This document shows, one piece after another, positions 1 to 10,948 of a stretch of DNA of 64,000 nucleotides (positions are counted from its first letter, which is position 1; every line of letters starts with the position of its first letter). A model generated the notes under the pieces. The model did not search any database, had not been told where the DNA came from, and saw only the letters and a list, made by a program, of their open reading frames with translations. Source of the DNA: Lentinula raphanica (Eukaryota > Basidiomycota > Agaricomycetes > Agaricales > Omphalotaceae); assembly GCA_027919835.1 (NCBI GenBank), contig JANVFP010000011.1, positions 620,001 through 684,000 of the forward strand. Reading direction: 5' to 3'. The translations under genes and the position numbers were made by a program.

Positions 1-1954
1 GGACATTACTGGACTTCTGTCATGAATTTATAGACAAATTCTCCTATGCCAGATTGGGGCATTAGAATCATCCATAGAATTGCCACAGATTCAAGTTATG
101 TGCGGGGGGGCACACAGATCGAATGGTTCAATTCTTTTCACCACATCTCTCTGCATCTTGGGCCTCTTCGAACTCCGCCAGCAAGGTCATGTCAGTCGTG
201 TTTCTGCAGTATTCAATGAGGTTCCGGAACCGTAGATACCCCAAATTTGCACCCACACTCACTCTTTTCATCAATTCGCCAGCATTGACTGAGTGGGGCT
301 TGATTCCTCATAGCCTCAGATCCGCATATCCTTGTGGCAGAAATGTTAGCCGCAGCCAAACAGTGATTTCATACTGTCGTGAAAAGTCGCCTTTACCACT
401 GAGCACTTCATAATGTGAACACTGAAGTACTGATCTTTTACTGCTACCCATCTTGACGGTTGCATCTAGGCAGTGCCACTGACATTTCTTCACTAGTAGC
501 TTGAGATACTTTGCACTGTTTGTCATGAGTATTGGGGACGGGCCTGACCCTTGGAAGTTGGCATTTGGCTGCCACAGTATTAAGCATCAGATTGGGTCTA
601 AACCACCGTGCTCACATCCTACCTGATTGATTTGCTTACTATTTAGAAGATCCAGGCAGTTCTAGCAGTGTCCCCGCTGGAGTGAGTCAGTCAATTTGAA
701 CGGATCCCCGAGTCACCTATCTTGATCATGGTTGTCCGGTATGAGTATTTCTTCTGCTCAGCTCCAGTTACACTAGTAGATACCGCACTGTGCACATAAT
801 CAGTAATTTCATCGGAATAGTCAACCTGTAAATGGAACTTCATTTTTCGCCCCTGTCGCCCACTGTCGCCCTCCAGATCATGGCAGTATCTGGCAGTATG
901 CGGCCAAGATAGCCTATAAGTGACTCAGTATTCTAGCGGTATTCAATCATAACCATTGCGGACACACTTTCTGATCTCCAGATCAAGAAGTATTGCGGTT
1001 AGTTGGCTGCGATTGAGTACTTTATATTGACGACCCACCACGTTGAGCCGGACTGGATTATGAATAACCAGATGATAGATTGCTTACAGGAATATGCCTT
1101 AACTTGGAAGTGTAGTCAGTATATTAAGCCGTTCTCATGGCCTACCTATCTTGAGTACGCAAAGTAGCTCGTGGTACTATGCGTCTGTATAGTATAGTCT
1201 TCAACTTGGTTCATTCCCAGATGGATCTGACGGATAAAGTATGTGGGCCGTGGCTGTCCAGAATGACTGCCCAAGTATGACAGCAATTCTGGGACAAAAT
1301 TATTACTTGAACTGACCGAGATTGATCGATATGATGTCACTTCGTTGGTTACCACTTCGACTTTTGTCAGTTCGATTTGACTTGGGTACACGACCGCTGT
1401 TTACCGCACATGGCACAATATTTCTACCTACTGACATCTACTCTACCTTCTTTACATCCTGAAATTCTTCAACTACCCTCATATGGAGCTAATTGAGGTA
1501 GGAACAGGTTGACCGCACATCTGAAACAACCAGCAGAACCTACGAATGAATGCCAGGAAAATGCAAATGGAGACCCAATAAGGAAGGTACCTTGGGGTCA
1601 TGGGGTTACATTCCTAATTGGACGCCCAGTAGCATTTTAGCTAATCATGATAATACAACATGAGAAATGCGCCATCGAACTTGTTATGTAATAACAGTCA
1701 GATCTATGGTTCTACCAGCTGCTGGCAATGTGAATAGCCTCAGCTGGGTTTTGATGTCAACGCCAACACCAACTCTGTCTATCCCTTGGACGTATAAAGC
1801 ATTTCGCCTCTGCATTTCTGCACTCTCTCTCCCATTATTCATCGTCTCTACCTTTCTTAATTCCTCTATAATCGCCCTCCTTTGCCAACCGTAAGTACTG
1901 GACATGTCTCGCTCTTTGCTTCAGCTGTACTGATTCGTACCCTTGCAAAGAATC
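1..1954. other. Intergenic region with no supported gene
   Basis: No open frame here shows a recognisable domain or a plausible exon chain, and I see no tRNA or rRNA signature. The last 160 bases are probably the promoter and leader of the following HECT-like gene: a TATA-like stretch lies near 1793-1799, followed by pyrimidine-rich sequence, as is common upstream of fungal start codons. This side would contain the left boundary of cassette A, but I could not identify a terminal repeat by eye. Confidence 0.5.
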
Positions 1955-4900
1955 ATGGACCATTCACAATGGTTGCAACAATCGTTACAGGCAATGATAG
2001 CCCATAATCCTCAATTATTTCTTCAGATGATGCAACAGAACCAAACGCCGTCTGCATCATCGTCTAATTCTACGGTTTCCACCCCACCACTCCTTACATT
2101 CCCATCAGCTTCTGTACCTACACCTTCACCCTTGTCCGCTGCGTCTGCTCCTACTCCTGTGCCTTTGCATTCACCTGCTCCTGCACCTTTGCACGCACCC
2201 GATCCTGCGTCTTTGCATGTACCTGCTGCTGCACCTTTGTTGGCTGCCTCTGCTCCTGCGCCTTTGTCAGCTGCCTCTGCTCCTGCGCCTTTGTCAGCTG
2301 CCTCTGCTCCTGCGCCTTTGTCGGCTGCCTCTGCTCCTGCGCCTTTGTCAGCGACTTCTGCTTCTGCTTCTTTCAATCCTGGTTTTCCGCCTGCTCTGGC
2401 TGCTCTAGCGCCCTCTCCCATAGCTCCGAATACTGTATTGCAGTCGCAGGCAAATCAGCCCATCTCGACTTACGTATCACCAGTCTCGATGCTTTCATCA
2501 GTAACTGCAAGAGCTGGACCATCACAACCCTCGTCGAGTTCTTCGTTGCCACCACCATCGTTCCCGTCAAGTATCACTGCTATACAATCCGCAAATCGTG
2601 ATCGTTTAGGCCATGCAGCTTTGACGCTGAACCACAGTACCTCTGCTACAAAGAGGAAGAGGGGCTCTGGGAAGAAGGCACCTCGCCTACATGGGGCATT
2701 CGAGGCTTCTAAGGTCGAAGATGCAATTGCAGTTGCGAACGATGGAACTCAGGTTGTTAGTTTGGTTGTATTGGTATACCCGCCGCGGCTTACACCTGAC
2801 GAATGCAACGTATGTGTTTATCTTTCTCGAGGACTGTTTTGTAATATTGACTATGTGAACTTCCACAGATGTTTAATATTCCGGTTGGACTTCATCATTA
2901 CTTGCAGAATCGCGATGCGTTCCAAGCTGTCCTTGAATCACTCAATCTCCTCCATCGATACGATAATCTACCGCTCGATACAAAAGTCGTCGATTTGCTC
3001 GAAGCGTTGCACTCTTCCCTCGTCCAATATGGCTGGGTTTTCCCGGAGAACCAAGATGTGTCACCCTTCTTCTCGCGACACGAGCGTCTCGCAATCCAGC
3101 TACTGCGCTTTTCGGGAAAAGGGAATACTAACAACAATGCCAAAACTCCTCGATTGAGCCCTGGAAAGGTCGAGTCAGAAGAAATGACTTTACGTCAAGT
3201 CGTCTTCAACACCGATGACTATGGAATTGCAAAATACGTGATCAACAACTCAAAGAAATTCGTCCTTCATACAAGTGAGTACCGTCTGACATACTCAACA
3301 CCTCATTCTGAATAAGCTTTACTGTGTAGTTATTCGATCTCAAAAGGTTTCACTGAATGTCAATCTAGCTGAGAAAGGGCTTGGGTCTGACAACAACAGT
3401 GGTAGACATTTCTGTCTCTCGAAGCGTATCTATGGTATCTTCCGCGCGGACACGAATGCTTATGTAGATGAAGGGTACAGCGCCCTTGATGAGAGCGAGA
3501 TCGAGTTAGGATGCAGCAGAGAAGATTCGAGTCACGAAGATGAGGTGCGTGCAGATGCTACCATGAAGAACATCAATTTACTGATCGTTCTTGTTCATAG
3601 GAGGTGAGAGTCGTAGCTCGAATGCTTCACGATACCTCGGAAGAATTACCTGGTGAGTCCATAAACATACTGCGATTTGTATACTCTAATATGATTGTTA
3701 TGCAGCGACTCAACTTACCGTCTCGAACTCCAGCAATCCAAACGGTCAACGGGCCGCGGCCCACAGCTCGAGTTCGCGTAACAGCCCGCTGTCCCAAACG
3801 AATACCCTAGTTCAAGATATAGGACTCGACGTAGGCTATTCTCCACAAATCTGTCTCTTCGAAGCTCATGACTCAAAATCTAGGAGGTTGAAACCCTTTG
3901 GGAGACCGATTGGGTTCCCCCTCACGAAATAAATGAAAACCAGCTGTTCTATGTCCATGAGAGATCGAAGCTCTTCAAAATTGTCAATGATCGTATTCAA
4001 GAAGTCACCGGGACGGAACCTATCGGATTCTCAGTCAAGGGAGAGAATCCACAGAAGATACTTCCCGTATATATGGCCCTCGTACAGCGTGCTGTTGACG
4101 AGGAAGATTTCTCTGCCCTTCTTTCTCAAAACAGACATTTTCAACTGTGAGTGTCCATGAACTATTCATTGCACATTTACAAATACTCATTGCTCATCAT
4201 TCAGGATCGCTATCGACAGCGATGGAGATGAAAGTTATGTAACATCTGGGCCTGGTCTTGAAAAGGAAGTCATGAATCTCTTCTTTCGAGAAAAATTCGA
4301 CAGTCATATTCACGACTTTCTGGTCGAAGTTCTTGAGGAGTATACTACTCTTTCAACCGTGCCCCTTTCCTCTGCTGCAGATCTCTCTTTGGCCAAGAAG
4401 AATGAGCTCATGCTTTTCGGCGCTGCTGCCGGATTATCGCTCGTTCATGGGTGCTATCCGAAGACTATGAACCCTCTCCTTCTTATCTATCTTCTCAATT
4501 CAAGTAATTTGAAGTCTTTAACCAAGCAACTTGTGATCAACGTGTTCCCAGATCTATATCGTACTCTTGCACGATGGATTGCACTGGACCATACTAGCAA
4601 TGAACTATCGTTCTTCCAGCCGCACTTCGCAACTCACCATAATACCCCGGTAAGTCATGCCTTGGACCCATCGACATATTTGTGCTATGCTGACTCTTAA
4701 CTAGGTATCAGCTTTGCGCGACCGTTCAGAAAGGCATCACCGCTCACTCGCCTGGGCCATGCTACACAATGCAGTCGTCGGACCTGTCAAAACTGATCAT
4801 CCGTACTTCGAGGCTTTCGTGAAAGGTTTTTTACTTCCTTGTAAACCTATCGGACTCGATTTATCTCAGGTATATCTGGTCTTGATTCTTGATATGAATC

Positions 4901-5607
4901 ATGATCTCACCCGAAGTTCTATGACAGATTGCAGCTCATTGTCATGGAGGGATTAGGGAGTTTGTTTTGTCCCTCCAGGCTTCCCATATCACTGGTGATT
5001 ATGACGCTCTCCGGATGGAACACTCCGATCGGATTTGTGCAGCTACTCGCACTGCCCTTCGGGATGCTTGCGAGATAGTTCCTGACTGGTCCGGGTTTGA
5101 GTTTCCAGAGATATTCCGAGAATTTCTTGAAGGGTCGGGTCTGCCTTGTCCTTCACTCATGGCAGAATTGCAGGGTCGTTTCGACGATGTTGTGACGCTT
5201 GAAGGAGCTTCGGAAAAAGGCTTTTGCATGCGAATGTTTTGCTGGGCAGCCACGGGTTCGCCTCACATCTTGATTGATGGAATGCCAATCGAGGTAAGTA
5301 ACGTGAAGCTCAGAATTCAACCTCTCCCTGACCCGAGTCACTGCAGGTTACTCTTGTAGATGATACAGATCCTATGTACTTCAGCCTCCAGAGCCACAGA
5401 GGGGACGAGAGGGCACGGCTCCTCAACCATGGAACGATCTCCTTCAAAACCTGTACCCGAATGATGCATGTCCCCGCTTCGTATCTCCTGAAGCTGTTGG
5501 GTACTTCTTATGACAGCGAGTTCGAGCCTCATGATGTTAAGGACAGTATCTTCCACTGGCTTCTTGTCCAAATCCTTAGTAGTATCGGGTCTTACAATGT
5601 CGTGTAG
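1955..5607 (+). CDS. Divergent HECT-type E3 ubiquitin ligase-like protein (cassette A)
   Basis: A multi-exon gene. The start at 1955 is chosen over the in-frame ATG 12 bases upstream because the paralogue at 15110 begins with the matching residues (MDHSQ versus MDYSQ). The first exon, to about 2809, encodes a low-complexity Pro/Ala/Ser N-terminus with five 9-residue repeats, then a basic patch. The C-terminal half resembles a HECT domain: an FGAAAGLSLVHG stretch like the HECT N-lobe FGR-hGLAhYHG motif, GFLLPCKPIGLDLS, MRMFCWAATGSPH (like LLEFVTGTSRVP), and KTCTRMMHVPAS near the end, which matches the catalytic-cysteine block HTCFN-LDLP. HECT ligases pass ubiquitin through that cysteine. The introns carry normal GT..AG borders and the joined frame looks intact. 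HECT assignment is by motif only; the activity and substrate are inference. It heads a four-gene cassette repeated at 15-27 kb. Confidence 0.7.
2234..2368 (+). repeat. 27-nt in-frame tandem repeat in the HECT-like gene
   Basis: About five units of 27 nt, starting near 2234, 2261, 2288, 2315 and 2342, encode repeats of the form LSAASAPAP within the N-terminal disordered region. The unit is a multiple of three, so copy-number change would preserve the frame. The paralogue at 15.1 kb is Pro/Ser-rich in the same place but lacks this array. Confidence 0.85.
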
Positions 5608-6119
5608 GTCCTAGGAGATTGTTTGGTGACTCAGCTGCCATCGTACCACTTGATTTGTCTACCATACATCTACTCTACATTCGCGTTAGCGCAAGATCTT
5701 TTAATCATTGCCATAATATCATGTTCTGTTTTGTGGTCGTTGACCTTAAATTTCAGTTGATCGTTTCCAAGAACTGTCATGTGAATCTGATGACGTGTCA
5801 TCGGAAAAACGGATAATCGGAGATTGTCATCCCGGACAATAGATTAGTATCACATGATCATCAACGGCTCAATCCGAGTCCGAATTGGGGCCTCACTCAT
5901 CTCTTGCTCTCTCTCTCACCCCCATTGCCACCATCGCCTACCCACTATCAGACTGGCTTTCACTGTCTCATTGTCTGGCTTGGCGGTCACCACTCTGCCT
6001 GCTTGTGGAACGGATAAATCCGTCTGCTCGTACACCGGTTAAGACCGTCTCTGTCAGTTTGCTTTCTCCAATTTCCCGATATCGTTTCGCGTTTACAGGT
6101 CTTCATTATCCTAGATCCT
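5608..6119. other. Intergenic region between HECT-like gene and cargo gene A
   Basis: I see no gene here. Short open frames at 5619-6157 have no supporting features. The pyrimidine-rich sequence around 5895-6070 is probably the promoter and leader of the gene starting at 6120. Confidence 0.5.
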
Positions 6120-8363
6120 ATGCTGGTAAACAGTGCCACGTCCAGTGCCACGCGTGATCTCTTGGATACCCTTCCGCTCAATTATGCGACATACCGCCTT
6201 CACCCTGAAATATTAACCCGGTTCTCTGACCCAACGTCAAGTACGACTATCAGTTCCTTTCGCAGTTCATTCTATTCACCTCCATCTGTTCTCTAGCTCC
6301 AAAATCGTTTGATGGTCGGGTAGGGACCATACTAGAAAACGACTATCTCGTATCATCCCCCAATACGAATGTGCTCTTTGACCCTCCCTTGTCATCTCGT
6401 CGTGTTCGTCTGCGGCGAGATTTACATTTCTCACATGACGATCCTCTCTTTTACCCACAACCCTTTGATGAACATCGACCGCATTTACCTTTAATCCGAG
6501 CTCCTTCCACTGATCCCAATCACCCGTTCGCGATTGCCTGGACAATCCCTTTAGACGAACACTTCGACAACCGAGCGGGGAATATTCTATACGATGCAGC
6601 CATTTTGGACACCACTTTCTATTTACGTATTAAGTCTCTTGCAGACTCTGTTCTTAAAACCATACCTGCCAATAATAACGACTCGGATGGGTTTTTAACA
6701 CAGGGTGCTATACAGGTGGACCGTATGCTGAGCTTACTGCAGACGGCAGCTTCCCGTGAAGATATTCGTCTTCGTGTCGCCTTCTTGCAAAGAACCATCC
6801 TTGAACTAGACGCGCGTATTCAATATCATGCTCAACAGTGGGCAACTGTATCGCGGAGAAATAGACAGAACAACAACATACCGGATTCTTTGGATGTGAT
6901 TGGTGCCTTCGCAGACGATTTTTCTGTCCTTGACACACTATATCATCTCGGAATACCAGTTTGGTTCGTGCGCCCGGTCAAGAAGACTCCCGATGCCCGC
7001 ATTGACTGCTCTGCCCCTCTGATTGCTGAGAACAGCTTACGAATCATCGAACTACCTTCTGGGTTTCAGCTGGATGGAACTGATGCTGAACCCCATCATA
7101 AAGTTATTTGGGAAGGTCTTCACAACAAACCCGAGCGCTATGCGGCAATGAATGCTTATCTGCATTCGTTGCTATATCCTCCCTCCTCCTTTGGATCAAA
7201 ACAGCCTCGGAGTTTGCCCTCTTATCAAAGAGCTACCTCGATAAGGGCATCCCCTTATCGTCCCTCTCATCATGCCAGCTCGAGTAGTTCGTACTCTCGC
7301 CAGTCTGGCTCCTCAGATTTACATCCCGCTACAAGGCCCAAGCCATGTGAGTATCCACTGTTTCGATGCAATAATCAGTAGACAGTAGTTCATCGACGAT
7401 TCTTCTTGCATAGACTCTCGAAATGAAGTCAAGAAGCCACAAATTCACAAGCAAGGAGTTAATACATTTCTCCGTGTGAATGCTCCAGCAATGCCACCTG
7501 CAAATCCAGCCTGGACACATGCCCTTGCATTGCACTCCAGCTATAATCAGTCACTCCAACGTCCCGAGATCGTGGAGTCTGGCTTCTTCCTTCCTCCTCC
7601 TAGACTGATCGACGGACCAAAACAGATATATTCGAGGATGTTTTATTATGGTACCTGGCTTAAAGTTCGCCCACTGATATTACAAACTCTCGATGGTTTG
7701 ACGACAAAGCCCTTGAATTTGTCTGCCAAACGATGGCGATGTCTTCTCGATATTGTCGGGGGTCGTGTACCAGGGAAATCCGAAGATACAAAGACATCCA
7801 TCTATCGTGTTGAAATGCGCAACCTCCTCGACACCTTATTATCAAAATACAACACTCCCTTATTCGACCTCAATGATTCAACACCCCGAGTTGAACAATT
7901 CCACGAACATCTAGTAGATTGCAGGAGCAAACCACCGCCAACCCAAATAGCATCAAAAATCCTATGGGAAATAACAGAACTCAGTTTTCGTCACGAACTA
8001 GTCGCGCTAGACCGACGGTTGGACCAAAGTGGTGTTTCATTGCCTGAGCGTGATACACTGTTGGATGCATGTTGGGTTGGGTCTCGGTATCAGCCAGAGA
8101 TCGCCAGAGCCAACGAAGGACTTGCAGCGCCTGATATACAACAACGTATACCGTATATCCGCGCTTTGCACCAACTCACGATGAGTTGGGCAGGTGACAA
8201 GCCGGAAGAGCTCTACTCTGCATTTCCTGGTAATCCTGATGCCCATAATTATATCAGCCTTGTCGAAAGAGTCGAACAGTCCTTGGCGAATTTTTATACG
8301 ACCTCGTTCCTCATCGTTTTTGGTCGCGCGGCCTCGATTCCACACTTTATCTCCACCAGCTGA
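6120..8363 (+). CDS. Conserved Agaricomycete hypothetical protein, cargo gene of cassette A
   Basis: Three exons (6120-6240, 6297-7346, 7414-8363) join in frame to a 706-residue protein with no internal stop, so the gene looks intact. Visible features are a long alpha-helical central part with the motif REDIRLRVAFLQRTILELDARI, a DVIGAFADDFSVL stretch followed by LGIPVWFVRP, a Ser/Tyr-rich linker around the second intron, and a C-terminal helical region. From memory, proteins with this LGIPVW-(F/Y)VRP signature form large lineage-specific families of unknown function in mushroom genomes. No catalytic motif is evident and I do not assign a function. It sits where cassette B carries an unrelated Spt5-like gene. 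Confidence 0.75.
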
Positions 8364-8656
8364 TCAAAATTGTAACCTCTATGATTTCAATTGTTGTATT
8401 TATTCTTGCGGCGAAAATCCTACTTATACTCGCGTTGTTTCAAGTTCTGTTTTGACAATGGACAATGATTAAGTTAACATGCAAAAATTCAACGATTGTC
8501 TCTATAGATGAAAAAATTTGCTCCAGATTTGTTCTATATACAACAAGTTCAGTGCTCAGTAACAGGTAAGCAATCCTATATCATCTAAACAGATTTCACG
8601 GCTTATATCTAGGACAGGAAACAGCATAGCGAGGTCAGAAGAAGTGTTCGTACTAT

Positions 8657-10651
8657 CTATGGGCGATCGATGAGCCTAAGTTTGATGTTCTCCTTGTGAT
8701 TTTTTATGTCAAGTTGGTGCAAGTTCACGAGATCGTATTCCAGCGAGTCCGGCTCTGAGAGGAGTATATCCCCGTCGTATTGGAAGGAGGTGGATGTGAA
8801 GAAGTAATGTAACCTCTTCCAGATTTCGTACAAAGTCGCTTCTAATTTTTGATCTGCTGATATCTGGTCAGAAATACCCCAAGATGAACCTACTGGACTT
8901 ACCTTGGGACACTACACGGCTAAAATCCCAAACTTTAGTTGCTGTAGCTGTCCTCGCCCATAGGTATATGCCGTTCTTCATACTGAAGTCATCCTTGGTC
9001 CAGTTCAATTCACTGAGGATCTGCTCGAAGGTTTGCACCCTGCCGTCCCTCCAAGTGCAAGTTTGAACGGACACGCTCCCGCGGTTCTCTTTGTAGCCTA
9101 GCCTGAAGATGAGATCTCGTAGGTGATTCCAATCTTGAACCAACACCGATATCAACCGATTACGCCCTTGTGGACCTTTCGTACCGTGGGGTTTGGGCAA
9201 CTCGAAGGTCGTGCATGCTTCATCTATGTCATTAGGCCACAGCACGCCGTGATCGGATGAAGATCCTGCGAATCTCTTAGAATGAGACGGAGGCAATGCG
9301 TCCTGCTTCCTCTTTGGAGGCCGAGATTGTTTGCTTGCAACGTAAGGTTCTGCAAAACGAATACCCTTCTTCGCACGAAGACTTCGCGAAATAGTAGGTA
9401 AAGTTTCATTTGGCACAAACATGAAATTCTGCTGGTAAGCAACTGAATTCCTCGGTGCCAAGACAGACCTGGAATCTGCAGAGTGGGGATCGATTCCCGT
9501 CGTTAACGCTACAGATTGACTAGAAGGATTAGGTAAATCGAATTCATGGGCTGTGCCCAACGCAGGAATGGTATCCAATGATTGATCTGAGAGATTTGTA
9601 CCCAACGACAGATTCGTACTCGACGATAGATTCGTACCCGACGATAGATTCGTACTCGACGAGAACGAGAGATGTGTACCTGATGAGAGATTTGGGCTAG
9701 CTGAGTGATTCGCGCTCGAGGGAGTGATCGACAGGCCCGACCAATAGTTTGTGTTCGACGAAGAAATCAGAGAGGGATTCAGGTTAGACAAAGGTTGTCG
9801 AGAAGTCTTGGCATTCAAAGCTTGAGGTTTCGGTTTGCAAGATGTCTACTCAAGACACATGGTCAGCTAGTTACAGCGATTTCGTTTGCAGACTCACGAT
9901 CTGCACAAGTATCAAAACGAAGTTGCATTCTCGTGCTAGATAGCCGACTGTAGAGTGCGAGTGGTCGCCATTGGGAACGGAGTCGAGTTGGAAAAGATAT
10001 GCTGGACTGGTCAGAACTTCCAACACGGGTGCGAGTATCCGATAGTCCGGTAAGGAAAAGACTGAACGCGACATCATAGGTAAGTGGCGCGCAGTTGCTA
10101 GGATAGTCCCCGCATCCCGAAACGCCAGTCTAATGTTGTCAGGAAGATCCTCGTTGACGGCAAGCGAAATGGCAGATGCGGCACTGATCGAAAAGATATC
10201 GTCGTTGGAGGTCACAGAACCGGCGTTGGGATGGAGCTCAATGGCACACGATAACCTTGGAGCCATACGAGAGTCGGTTATCAGAGTCAAGAACAACATA
10301 ATCGCTGTGCAGAGCGATGATGAATCAGTATAAGAGTCAAAACATCAAAAGACATTGAAACACACGATCAGGAGCAAATGTGCGTGCCGCAAACGAATCG
10401 TTGGCCTCATCAGCCTCATCTACGGCCACGTTCAAGTTTCCGTCCATTCCCATCCAGCCCAAAGGCCGTTCCGTCGGCATATTGTTCTGATATACATCTG
10501 GGGCCAGGTTGTTGAACATATGGGTGGAAAGGTCAGTTGTAAGGCTATTGGCAGGCCCATTAGAACCCAAAACTGTATCTTGTGGGTATAGAAAGGAGCT
10601 AGTCCCGTCATTTGAAGTTTGACCGCTGTACCAAGACTGTCTGCTGTCCAT
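8657..10651 (-). CDS. Unknown-family protein, reverse-strand gene of cassette A
   Basis: Four exons (10651-10366, 10304-9898, 9845-8903, 8853-8657) join in frame to about 610 residues. The N-terminal part is polar. A helical middle section (after RMAPRLSCAIELHP) is followed by a Ser/Asn-rich linker with short NLSSGT-type repeats (about 9600-9710) and a C-terminal module with GRNRLISVLVQDWNHLRDLIF and ILSELNWTKDDF. The last exon was added because its ending, NLHQLDIKNHKENIKLRLIDRP, aligns with the end of the paralogue at 22.9 kb. I recognise no known domain. The start codon lies 298 bp from the start of the divergent integrase gene, so the two probably share a promoter region. Confidence 0.65.
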
Positions 10652-10948
10652 TGAGGGCGGTGATGCGCGTTGTGGATCAAGAAAGCAATTTCGGTATTAT
10701 TTTCTCACGCCTATCTTATACCGCTCACGATCCGGAGCAATGAGCAATCCTCATGCTCTACTATCCACCGACGTTTTGCAACCTCTATACCAGCTATACC
10801 TCAACTCACTATAATTATCACCCCTGTTTGCTTCATACGTAGTCTAAAAGCTTCCTTATGATCAGTGGCCTGATTTAGATAATGGAAGATCTATCAAAAA
10901 CTGAAACCGGAAATTCCGAAAATATCGGATGCTTTCTTTCATTCAACC

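Noticed and set aside
2023..2421. 132-residue Ala/Gly-rich open frame on the minus strand
   Set aside because: It is the antisense shadow of the 27-nt repeat and Pro/Ala coding region of the HECT-like gene.
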